From NCBI GenBank assembly GCA_963930755.1, contig OZ005734.1:122287080-122351079 (forward strand): a stretch of 64,000 nucleotides of DNA, given 5' to 3'. A model generated the notes under the pieces. The model saw only the letters and a list, made by a program, of their open reading frames with translations. It was not told the origin of the DNA and ran no database searches. The stretch comes from Eudasyphora cyanicolor. Lineage: Eukaryota; Arthropoda; Insecta; Diptera; Muscidae. Made by a program: the position numbers and the translations under genes. Shown in pieces: positions 53,881-64,000 of the stretch (the first letter of the stretch is position 1; every line of letters starts with the position of its first letter).

Positions 53881-54857
53881 ATCACTATGATTCCCGCCAG
53901 AAATGAATGGGTTGGAAGAAAACCAGGTAATGGAAACCATCTCCACTTTTACACGGATGGTTCGAAGCTTGATGAAAAGGTTGGCTTCGGAGTACACTGT
54001 GCAGAGCTTACTTTGGATATAGCTCACAGACTACCAGATACCTGCAGTGTCTATCAAGCCGAAATAATGGCAATATGGGAAGTAGCCAAGTGGCTGAGTC
54101 GCAACATAGTAACCAACACTGGCGTTGTAATTTACTCGGACAGCCAGGCTGCCATCAATTCTCTGGAGGCAACATCCCTAAATTCACAAACAGCCCTCGA
54201 CTGCCGCAGATCTCTTAACGAGATGGCTGAGCAGTTTAATATACACCTCATATGGGTGCCTGGGCATAGGGATATCCCGGGGAACTGCAAAGCCGATGAA
54301 CTTGCTAGGAAAGGGACGACATTACAAATTCTCGAAGAATTTGCATATATTTGTGCGCCACTATCCACGTGCAAGCTTTGGCTTAGACAAGAGGCAATCA
54401 GGCAGTCCAGAAATCGGCACCTGCAAGGTAACTAGACAAATCTGGCCAAGGTATGAACTGAGAAGATCAAAATATCTCCTCGCACTAGAGAGGCAAAGAT
54501 TGTCTACGTTAGTATCAGTTCTGACGGGAACTGCTTGATCGGCGAACATGCCAAAAGATTGGGTATTGACTCTAATGACTTCTGCAGAAGCTGTGGAGAT
54601 GAGGAAGAAGTGGAGAGCATTGAGCACTTGCTATGCGACTGCCCCGCTCTGAGTAAACGGCGACTGGACATACTGGGGTCGGCTTTTCTAGGCAGCCTAA
54701 CAGATCTTTCCAGTACAGATATTCGTACTATCGACAAATTTGTATATCAAACAGGTTGGTTTCGATGAGGGGCATTTCAGCCCGTGGTAACACTAGGGAC
54801 CTAAACTGGTCTATGTGAGCTTGTATAAAAAAATTACGGCTGCCACCCTAACCTAAC
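53881..54857 (+). mobile_element. LINE-2w 3' segment
   Basis: Continues LINE-2w after the BEL-C insertion. RNase H and the C-terminal zinc motif are followed by an 80-nt 3' UTR and a tail CCCTAACCTAAC. Ends at the TSD CTAGGGTC (54858-54865). Confidence 0.9.
53887..54768 (+). pseudogene. LINE-2w RNase H and C-terminal zinc motif
   Basis: RNase H: FYTDGSKL, YQAEIMAIWEVAKWL, YSDSQAAINSL, WVPGHRDIPGN.KADELARKG, with all acidic residues and the His present. A stop at 54433-54435 follows a shift. The last part (54535-54768) has CRSCGDEEEVESIEHLLCDCP, a Cys-Cys-His-Cys motif homologous to the one at the end of LINE-1w. RNase H was part of ORF2 at 9248-11878, from which the 42-kb BEL-C insertion now separates it. 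Confidence 0.88.
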
Positions 54858-54865
54858 CTAGGGTC

Positions 54866-57229
54866 AACACGAATCTGCCTATACATTTGAGTTATGTCAG
54901 AATTAAAAACAAATCTGAAGGTGCGCCATCGAAGTATTAAAGTACTAAGTCAGTCTGTAAGGTGGGTCCAACATGAAGTATGTCGTTTAGACTGTTGCCT
55001 TTAGAAGTTTTATTCGAGGCATTAAACACAACCCTAAGTTTAGTGGTTTATTTGTCCGGGTTTATGACGGGATGATGAGGCAAATAACATGATAATGTGT
55101 CCGAAAGAGAGACGGACACTGGTCTCATGTGGTTAAGTTTCAAATATTCATTTAATACACCGTCTTAAACAACCTTAACGTCCGGCTTTCCTAACAATGA
55201 GGACTCATTCCGAAAATATTGACCCAAAACATTTGAACGGGATTCTCCTAAGCAGCCGTTTGAACCAAACTCAGCCCTAATAGGCAGGGTCACAACGAAT
55301 CTACCGTCCGAGTGGCGTGGTCTTGGTGTAATTTTCCTCACAATACCTATCTGAGGGCGACATCACTCTTCGCTGTGGTATGTCCTCAAGTTCCCAGAAC
55401 CGTAAGAGAGTCCTATTCAGATTATCTTCATCTGATGCCCCAATTCTTGTAGCAAACGTCCGCACTAGGGTGGCGGGAACGGGACCAGTGGCAAGCCATC
55501 CAAAGACCGAATTCTGAGCGAGTAAAGTCCCTGATAGAAGTGGATGAAAGCCATCCATCAAAATTTTAGGGTACAAATCAGCACCTAACAACATGTCTAC
55601 GGGACGGGAATCAAATAAGTTTTCATCAGCGAAGCTGGATCGATCAATGCCCTAGCAGGATAGGAGGCGCCCTGATGAACTATATTCACCATTGCGGTTC
55701 CCAAAAGGACAGCCTTATTTCGCGCTATATGAAAAGTTTGACGAGCTACACTGGCAGTTGATGTGGATGGCTCACAATGTTCGAGTGGAGGAGGGTTTGT
55801 TGCCCTAGATCTCAGATCGGATGGGGGGTTAGCCGGAGGTGGCACACGAGTCGAATTACTCGCTATGTCATCTTCTCGATGCAACAAGGTATGGTGATTT
55901 TTACTACACTTCGAACAACGACGGCGACTATCACATCTTCTAACTTCATGACCTTTCCGCAGACAATTTACACACAAGCGCTGCCGTTTGACAAAGGAGA
56001 ACCGCTGGCGAAAAGATTGCGAAACGAGGACAGGCGTAAAGTCTATGGGTCTGACCAGAGCAAAGTAAACAACCCGATTGTGGGGACGGCCGCGAAGATC
56101 CCGAAGACGCTGTATTTGAGTGATGCGCCTGGACCTTTGATCGTTTATTAGGTTCATCCCTCATACCGTGGAGGCACATTAGAGTTCGAATTCTCTCTGT
56201 TAGGAAGTCATCCAATTCTTTCCACGTGGAAAGGGAGGACTTATCCTTCACGCTTTGCTCCCATAAAGTATGGGTAATTTTGGGTAACCTTTGCAAGCAA
56301 ATAAACACCAAGATCGGATCTCAATTGTCCGTGGAGACTTCGTAGATGGACATCGCCGAGAGACATCCATTTATACCACGTTGTGCGGACTTAAGTCCCG
56401 CACTACTTTCGTTTTCAATTGCTGGCAGCGCAAACAAAACTTTCAGTTGGTTGTGGACTAAAAGACGCGGATTGTCATAAGTATCCCTCAATGCTTTCCG
56501 CGCTAAGGCAAAGCTGCGATTAATTAGCGGAAACATTGAAACAACCTCACGCGCCTCTCCGCTTGTTTTTCGAACGAGGTGACATAAACGCTCTATATCG
56601 CTCAAACGAGAGTTATTGATGTAGACCGCCGTGAACAGGTCCCTAAAAGTGGGCCACGATAAGAAATCGCCCTCAAAAATATCGGTGTCACACGGCGGCA
56701 ACGAAAGGTTAGTCATCCCATCACTAGCGAGGTGACCGATATTCATGCGCGAAATCGAGATGTTATTTTCAGAATTTGAGGGAGGCGGACAATCAGCTTG
56801 AGTGCTCATATCGCGAGACGCATGAGTCAACGCACTTATATTATGTAGGTTGTTCGAATTTTGCGTCTCCTCGGGATCTGATGGAGCCGAATCACCGAAC
56901 GAAGAAGTCAAGGACGATCGACGAGATCGTTTGACCTGCAATAGTTTTCGATTAATTACTGTTAGGCAATTCATATATGTTTGATGCGACGCGTCGTATT
57001 TGCTATCTACCGCGTCAATGTCATCCTTAGTTGCGTCCTCGGATGACTGCAAAAAGTTAAGACATTTCTCAAACATTTCTTGGGTATTTGCCCACAATTT
57101 GTTTAACTCAGCACATCGTATTTCTAGACAAGAAAGATCAAGTTGATCATTTTTTAATTTACTGAAGTGCGCATCGAATTTTACCAGAGCATCCGAAGCC
57201 CTGATAAAGAAATCAAGAGGTGTGATTGG
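54866..57229 (-). pseudogene. BEL-B Gag, protease and RT start
   Basis: The gag frame starts at about 57229, where ATA stands in place of the expected ATG (compare BEL-D MSFTPLEVFIRAS). DUF1759 is clear (LPPCDTDIFEGDFLSWPTFRDLF, about 56700). A TGA at 56321-56323 replaces a Trp codon; then frameshifts near 56000 and 55600. Zinc clusters (LCVNCLRKGH, CSKCSKNHHTLLH) and protease (RALIDPAS, then a gap; MLLGADLYPK; VFGWLATGP) are recognisable. RT begins near 55300 with stops and ends at the LINE-2w TSD. It is non-functional, more damaged than BEL-D and BEL-C, and fits the oldest place in the nest. Confidence 0.88.
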
Positions 57230-59350
57230 TATTTTGAAGTATTGAAAGTAGGACTGTATTCAAAATTCCAACTGAAATCGCAAAGTAGATACCACGAGAT
57301 AAGACACTAAAAACGATCGAAACAAAGGTAAGGTTGAGTAAAACTCAGAAAACCAACAGGAATGGTGATACAAGACGGATATGGTAAACCTCAATTTGCA
57401 AAAAAAGCACGGAAATACAATTTTCCTTCCTAAAAGCCGATCAAAAATCGAAAAAATCGCGTATAGGTATTGAAAGTGTTCAAATATTTCGCGATAATAC
57501 GCCCAAAAAAAATTAAACTCGATAATTCGTACGACGTCGAGGAAATGTGTAAATCGACGAATATTCAAAATGTATCAAAAATATATCAAAAACAAATATA
57601 TATAAATAAAAAAGTATGGCAGAATAAACAATTTTGTCGAAAAAATTCTTGCGTTAAGCGTGGTACTATGTCCATATAAAAACAAAGTCGCGAAAAAACT
57701 GCGAAATTTTTTCGTTTGTGGTACTATGTTTATTTCAACGCGAAAAAGTAACATATTGCGCCACCACAAATTTAACGCCGCTACAAATTTAATGCCGCCA
57801 CCGTCACACTCCTATTTGTTTATATTTATTTTTGTCCGCAAGAAACTCAACTGTTGTAAATATTAGAAATAAAATTTCCTAATAAAGAATAATAAATTAA
57901 ATTATCTTCCGAAATAAAGAAAAAACAATGCAAAGATGTGAAAGGCTAAATAATAATGTTTATGGAATAAACCAGAAGAGCGAAATTCCAATTGGATTGC
58001 AGTGCAAAAGCAAACAAAATTTGCAAAACAGTGGAAGGACATGAAACTAAATTTAATAATGTGAAATTTGTCTTGTAATTAGATATGTACATTTATGTTT
58101 GTATGTTTATAACAATTGTGTGCAAAAGCCTAAGGAAACAATATGGACGACTATCGTTACTAAAGCAGTAGGACAATGGAATTGGACAGTGCCTGTGTTC
58201 TCGATTTGGAAATAGTTGTAAAGAACATACAGAGTAAGTCCTTTCCAGCCATACAAGTTGGAAGAAGATATTCCGTTTATGGATGGAAGTATAATTTATA
58301 TATGTCAACAAATATAATGTAAATGCTTAAATATAATAATAAAACATATTTTTCGATTAATCAAAACATCATTTTATTTATTTATATTTGTACAACAGTA
58401 GGAAATTATTTCGTTATTTATAAAATTGTACTACCCTGACTTTTCATGTCTCACAAACATCGCCACCGCAACAACACAAAATAAATAATTTATGTATAAC
58501 ATTAGCACAATGATCTCCAACAATATTTCCATTCTGACATTTAAATGAACTATTTTCTAAGTCGGCATTATTCCAATTGTTTATTGATTCGAATTTTATC
58601 TTTTGTTTGTTTTCAAGAATGTTAGCAAAAAGAAAAAATGCACATGCATATACACACATACATACATATAAAAGTGACACTTTGACACACACACACTTCC
58701 AAATTGCAATGCGACTTTATAAAAAAGCGTTCCATTTTCAACTCGAAATAACATTTTGCGAAATTTTGTCGTGCCGAAAAAACATAGTACCCACCTTTAC
58801 ACCGAAATTGAAAATATTCTCTTTAACTATTTTCTCTCGAAAATAACGAAATTTACAGGCCGAATACGGAACGCAAACTACCAATTGTAGTACTTTTGTG
58901 TCGAATTATTCACAAATGTAACGACCGTTCACGAAAATTTCAAAACAAAAAAAATATTTCAAAATCGAGCCAAATAATTGATCAGTCAGCGGGTGCACGT
59001 CGATTAAGTGCCGAAAACTCATTGAAAAACTATGTTATTCGAATCGAAGACGAAAAAAATTAAAAATTGCACTTTTTTAAAAAAAAAAAGTCGTATTGAC
59101 TTTGCTTAGGGTGCATGCGAATTAAAAAACTATGTTTAAAATTCACAGAATTAATTGTTTCCAACAAAATTTATTACTTGGACGCGTATGGCGTAACGTG
59201 CGTTAGCGCGACGTATGTATGACGTACGTAAACGAGTAACTGGGGTTTAGTCAACTGCAACCCTGTTCGCCGTCCGATAACACGATAATCGAAACTGACA
59301 GCTGTCGTAGTACGATCGATATCTAAACAATCGAAAAACAGATGTTCAAT
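57230..59350 (-). other. BEL-B leader, gag-proximal part
   Basis: Blocks homologous to the BEL-D leader (GTGCACCC.. near 59000 and 59110, TTTCGTTATTTTCG near 58840). 57717-58795 is bounded by inverted GTGGTACTATGT / ACATAGTACCCAC and may be another small insertion. It contains an 82-codon Cys-rich minus frame (58692-58444) that I do not recognise. No other gene seen. Confidence 0.55.
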
Positions 59351-60260
59351 CAGGGTTGCCAGAAAAAAATTGCTGATGTCCCCAAATTTTCCCAAGAAAA
59401 TCCCCAACAGAACCCCAAATAAACAAGTCAAAACTACAAATATCACCAAATGGATCGAAAAACGTTTTTAATTTTTCAAAATTCGTTGTAGTTTTTTTGG
59501 CACAGGTCTCCAAAGCTACCTATTTCAGGTATTTCTTTAAAAATACCTTTAGTTAATATTGTCATCTTCTGAACAGTTTCACTCACTACTTTTTGTGTTT
59601 GAGGAGGTCAGAATAAAGAAAACATTCTATATCCTTGAAGAGTATCAAATCAGGTTCTTAACTATTACGAACTGATCATAAAAAACTCCAAATAGAGCCT
59701 TGATTGACCTTAAAAATATAGCAATTTAATTGAATTTTAGATTCGTCTGTCTAACTAGTGTAACTTCTAATAATTTAAAATGATAATGCATGGCATCTAT
59801 GGAAATTGCAATGTAGTAATAATTACAGTTATTTAAAAGTTTATATACTTCAGCATCACCATCAATACCTCAAGTCTCATATATATTGTAAATGGTTTTG
59901 AAATATATATTTTTTCAGCTATTCATTTGATGACTATTCATACTTAATGGTGCAAATGCTCGGAATATACTTTAATATGATCACAATCTAATCTTAGTAA
60001 GAGCCTAAAAAGGTATTTAAACGAAAATACTCGTTAAAAATGGTTCAACTTTCTCGTATAAATTCTTTGCAACTTATTCCTATTCAGTCTTTTTTTATTA
60101 CAAACTTAACGTTAACGAAAATCTTTCTATTGCATAAAAAACCCCAATAAAATTTACAAAATCCCTAAGAACAACCCCATCCCCAAATTATTTTTTTTAT
60201 CCCGATTTGCATTGACATACCCCCAGTATTGGGGTCAAAACCCCAGTTCTGGCAACCCTG
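59351..60260. mobile_element. hAT-type MITE 3 in the BEL-B leader
   Basis: Perfect 14-bp inverted ends CAGGGTTGCCAGAA and an 8-bp TSD TGTTCAAT (59343-59350, 60261-60268). 910 bp, subterminal CCCCAAA-type words, no transposase frame. Confidence 0.92.
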
Positions 60261-60774
60261 TGTTCAATAAATCAATAAAGAAAAATGACACTGCGTTTAT
60301 GTAAATGAAGACCGATTACTCGTATATGCGCGAATTTATGTGCTTTTTTATATATATACCGCGGAGGTACCGACACTATGTACTGGAATTGTATGTACTT
60401 TGTGGTGTGTTAGTGCGTGTGTTTTCCTCTTGGAAAATAATCAAATCAGTGGAAATAAAACAGTGGGAAATTCAAACAATTTCCAGCAACTCATTGGGCA
60501 AAAACACTTCACTTCAAAAAAATAAATATATTTTTCGATTTAAAAATTGATGTTGCTGCATACGACAGGCGGACGGACGTATGTATGCAGATGTACACGA
60601 ATGATAGGCACAAGACAGCTACACGGGAGGGGTTTATGTTGTTTAGTTGTAAGACGACCGAATAGCGCGAACCGAACACAATTATTTTTTTGTTTAGAAA
60701 AAACAAACTACTGACCTGGAATCTTATTGGTGAAGAAATTTATTGAGATCAATTGGGATGATTGTGAGGATGCG

Positions 60775-63659
60775 CTGAAAAAAAGTGTACTGAAAATCAT
60801 TTAAATTTTTAAGTTTTAACTTTTAAGTTTTTTTCTTTGATTTGGCTCCAAAGATAAGGACTATTAAAACAAGTACATCTTGTACTACATTCAAAGTCAT
60901 AAATCATCTTTAAATCAGGACATCATACGTCTTTGAAAAAACTACGCCTTATACTTCGATGAAAGACTTCACATTTTTAAATCTATTACGCCTTGTACTT
61001 CGATGAAAGATTTCACATTTTATATCTATTACGCCTTGTGCATACATTAAATATATAAAATTACTTTCGATTAAGTACATTCTGTAATTAAACCAAGCAC
61101 ATGCTGTACTTTCCACAAGTGTAAAATATGTTTCGTAATATATTTTTTTATTTAATTATTTGTCTAAACGTTCCTGGTAATTTTTGTTATTAGCTTCTTT
61201 ATAAAATGATTATTTTTTAAATATTTGATTTCGATAAACAGTTTATTGAGTAGCATACCCGTACATACCTAACGATACCCGTAGTCTAGTTCTCTTCATA
61301 ATAGAGGGAATACTTATTCTAATGGATAAATAAATGATTTCTGGCAAAATTTTTCCTAAAACAAATCGTTCTCTTCGAATGAGCTGCGGTGGCAAATACA
61401 TTACATAACGTGGTTATTTTTGAGTTGAAATACCAGAGCTGGCGTTTTAAAACTGAACCTTACTGAATGATCGGTGCTGAGCTGTCAAGTAATTGTATTT
61501 ACCATAACTTTTTGTAAAAAAGTTTGAATTCTATAAAATTATAGAGACTTCTTATTAGGGATGTAACGAATATTCGCATTCGCATATGCGAACGCGAATT
61601 ATTCGCATCATTTTAAAATTCGCTTTCGCATTCGCAAAAACCATTTTTGGATTATTCGCTTTCGCAAAAATAAATTTCAGTATTCGCTTCCATTTATTAA
61701 AGTGTTAAATCTCCTTATTCCCTTCACACAATTTAAAGATATGTGTGTGCTTGTGGTAACAGGAGGTAAAACTATGGAAAACAGTCTTAATACTTGAATA
61801 TCCTGGAAAAGTATTAATTCAGTTTCTTAAATTTGTTGGTACTAAAGGCTCAAACTATTATTCGCTTTCGCAAAAATGCATATTTCACTATTCGCATTCG
61901 CATTCACAAGAAATATATTTCAATATATTTCAAGAAATATATTTCCCTACTTCTTATGCAGGTGAATATCCTAGTTACAACTCAATAACGATTTAAAGAC
62001 CAAAATAAAACAAACGAAAATACAATATGTGATGTTTTATTCATAAGAGTTACAAAAATGAAATTACAACACTTTCCCTCGGACCTGTTACAAAGATATT
62101 TAAAAATATGTATTAATACCAAATTTAAGTTCTAAATTTAACATAATTCTCCATCTTTTTAAATAGATACAGGAGTTTGAATGATTCAAAATCTGCAGCC
62201 TTTAACAAGCCTCTTTCACAATTTAGACGTAATTCAAATATTTGTTATATTTGATAAAGACGTAAAATTGCAATATCTGAAAACGATTAGCAATTATTTC
62301 AATCACAAATATCTATACAAAATTTCAGCCACCTAGCTCAAGTATTATACATTGTAGCGTAATAACAACAGACGGACATGGATAAATCGTCTTAGAATTT
62401 TAAGACGATTAAGTGTATCCGAGATCCAATAAAATATATATTGGATCTCGGATCAATATTTAGAGGTGTTACAAACGGAGTGACAAAATGAATATGCCCC
62501 CATCCTATGGTGGAAGGTATAAAAAGAATTCAGTAGAGGCCAAATACTACTTCTGTTAATATTAAAAAAGAAGAAAAAATTTTTAACTGTTTCTATTATA
62601 TATTTTTTTTCTGCAAATACGCGAATGATCCTTTATTTGTTCCGCTTAAATATCAATAATTGTTAATTATAATTATCCGTTTTTATACAGAATTCACATG
62701 TTTTGCATTTTTGTGTGAACTTAGATGATGTATTTCTAAATCTTCTATCATTCTATAAAAAATTTAATCCGACAGCGGAAAAACGTTCGAGCGTTCGTTG
62801 TTCCGGCATCGGCTTTATTCCGTTCTTTCTTGAATACATACATACACATATTTACTGTCTATTTGCATTGTTTTTGTCAAAGTAATAAATTCGTAAACGC
62901 ACATAAGCTCCACTACTCTGAATGTCAGAAAGAGATTTTATGACTCTTTTTGTTATTATTGCGCGTAACTACAACGCACACACTCACATTTTGTAATCTA
63001 CCACTGAGACAAATCTCATCGTTGTATGAGCAGCCAATCGATATTTCCAGATACATAATTTTTTTCGACTACCTGTGACACACACTCCCGACAAACAGCC
63101 GCCGAAACTGTTGCTATTAATGTAGCAAGAACTACACCACTCAACAAGAACTGATTCCAAAAAAATCCAAACAAACTTCACTGTAACTATCACTATTATT
63201 CTCAATTTTGCTACCAAAAAGAGTCTAAATTGTCCTCTCGCAGGTAAAAACGATCTCTTAATTTAAAAGATAACTAATCTTTAATTCAAAAAACAAAGAA
63301 AAGTTGCCTGAAAATTAAGAGTAAATTGTTTTTAAAAACGTGACATGAGAATTTCTACATTTTTAAGGAAAAAATCTTACAAATTATTAAAATGTGTACT
63401 TGAGTTAATAATAGTTGCACTACAATCAATTACTATTTCTTTAATTTTATGACGTAACGATAAAGTCAACATGACATAATGTTATGGACATCTTATCATA
63501 GAAGTAAGAAATTTTACTTTAAACGAATTAAAATTTCTTTGAAATCAAGTAAATTTTCTTAAATTTAAAAAAATTTGTTCTTTAAACAAAGGCATCTGTA
63601 TCTGGTATCTGATTTAAGGGCAATGTTGTTTTTAATTTCATGACAAATTTTTTTTCAGT
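60775..63659. mobile_element. CACTGA-type element in the BEL-B leader (tentative)
   Basis: Left end CGCTGAAAAAAAGTGTACTGAAAATCA matches the right end of element T (CACTAAAAAAAAAGCGTACTGAAAATCA). The right end (inverted) is CACTGAAAAAAAATTTG, like T's left end. TG, not TA, stands at both flanks. The 2.9-kb interior has TTCGCATTCGC runs (61568-61920), two hairpins (62386-62453) and the GACGGACATGG...GGTATAAAAAG module common in fly intergenic DNA. A 77-codon minus frame (63217-62984) with a hydrophobic start and several Cys is not recognised. The rest holds no gene. Confidence 0.5.
62386..62453. other. Two adjacent perfect hairpins
   Basis: ATCGTCTTA / TAAGACGAT (62386-62409, 9-bp stem, 6-nt loop) is followed by a 15-bp stem ATCCGAGATCCAATA / TATTGGATCTCGGAT (62417-62453, 7-nt loop). 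Part of a dispersed fly repeat module; role unknown. Confidence 0.7.
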
Positions 63660-63763
63660 GTGCCGATGTAGGATGTTGAGGATGATGATTATGTGCTGTA
63701 GGTTGAAGTGGAAACCGATTAGTCAGGCCAACGAAATTACTCCGAGGTTAGGCTCAAGGGTTA
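63660..63763 (-). other. Probable BEL-B leader remnant
   Basis: 104 bp between the CACTGA-type element and LINE-3w. CATC-rich on the minus strand, as in the BEL-D leader near 32390. No gene. Confidence 0.4.
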
Positions 63764-64000
63764 GTCGCCGCCTGTCGTAGCGAACGGACGTGTTATCGCA
63801 GAGCGGATAGTTTTTAACCTATTACGCAATACCTATTCACCTACCTACTACGCAACCAGGAGGTTTGTTGTTTATAAAGCGTAGGTTGAATTGGATGCAT
63901 CGGTCTCTGGACAGATATTTCTGAGCTCAGTCTGGAAGGCCTATACCGACGTACCTATTACGGGCTAATACTGGCTATGGGGGTGTCTCCCCCAACCAAT
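63764..64000 (+). mobile_element. LINE-3w 5' end (continues past the window)
   Basis: GTCGTAGCGAACGGACGTGTTATCGCAGAGCGGATAG-type sequence and the later TCTGGAAGGCCTA...ACCTATTACGGGCTAATAC align with the LINE-2w 5' UTR at 7835-7970. Only untranslated sequence is visible. Confidence 0.75.

Larger units (their letters stand above)
54858..60774 (-). mobile_element. BEL-B 5' segment (leader, gag, protease, RT start)
   Basis: Minus-strand continuation of BEL-B: leader (60774 to about 57230), gag, protease and the first part of RT down to RQIRVDP at the LINE-2w junction. Gag-pol is of the BEL-D type. Further leader sequence (about 63660-63763) lies beyond the element at 60775-63659. The 5' LTR is not in the window. 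Confidence 0.85.

Noticed and set aside
53881..54857. A separate solo RNase H gene
   Set aside because: The ATCAC duplication and matching upstream half at 7827-11878 show it is the 3' end of LINE-2w cut by BEL-C.

Overview
The window is a transposon nest from an AT-rich insect genome, most likely a higher (schizophoran) fly. The evidence for a fly is the mix of BEL/Pao LTR retrotransposons, RNase H-bearing LINEs and hAT/TA-type MITEs, a tRNA-Tyr-like primer binding site, and a single BIR domain exon closest to BIR1 of dipteran Diap1 (thread). The species cannot be named. I found no tRNA, rRNA, CRISPR array or complete host gene.

Layout. 1-2347 is the 3' part of a LINE (LINE-1w). 2492-2846 (- strand) is a Diap1-like BIR exon, and 2990-5575 is a degenerate array of repeats of about 0.7-1 kb. 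From about 5.6 kb to 63.76 kb lies one old minus-strand BEL/Pao element (BEL-B) split by later insertions. LINE-2w (7827-54857, TSD CTAGGGTC) sits in BEL-B's reverse transcriptase. BEL-C (11879-53880, TSD ATCAC) sits in LINE-2w. A TA-flanked DNA element T (12876-42492) sits in BEL-C's leader. BEL-A (about 16379-31686, minus strand, TSD GTCGG) and BEL-D (31868-41942, plus strand, TSD ATATG) both sit in T. Small MITEs sit in the LTRs of BEL-A and BEL-D. The deepest path has six levels, and every main junction is supported by a target-site duplication, matching terminal repeats or recovery of a reading frame. Two hAT elements and a Penelope-like fragment interrupt BEL-C. A hAT, a CACTGA-type element and a third LINE (LINE-3w, from about 63764) interrupt the BEL-B leader. 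State of repair follows nesting order: BEL-B is wrecked, BEL-C has many lesions and LTRs differing at roughly ten sites, BEL-D has two pol lesions and three LTR differences, and BEL-A has an intact 1777-residue polyprotein with nearly identical LTRs.

A 3973-bp segment (flanking T DNA + 3' LTR + 3' end of BEL-A) is present twice in exact tandem (13716-17688 and 17689-21661). It is either a very recent duplication or an assembly artefact.

Most interesting signal: all four BEL elements carry a second ORF between the integrase and the 3' LTR, where env sits in other elements. It encodes a paralogue of the element's own Gag zinc-knuckle plus aspartic protease module, with an altered catalytic motif. 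In A, C and D its ATG lies 2-4 nt after a pyrimidine-rich splice-acceptor-like AG, and the leaders contain donor-like GTGAGT or GTATGT sites. This looks like a spliced accessory gene made by duplicating NC-PR.
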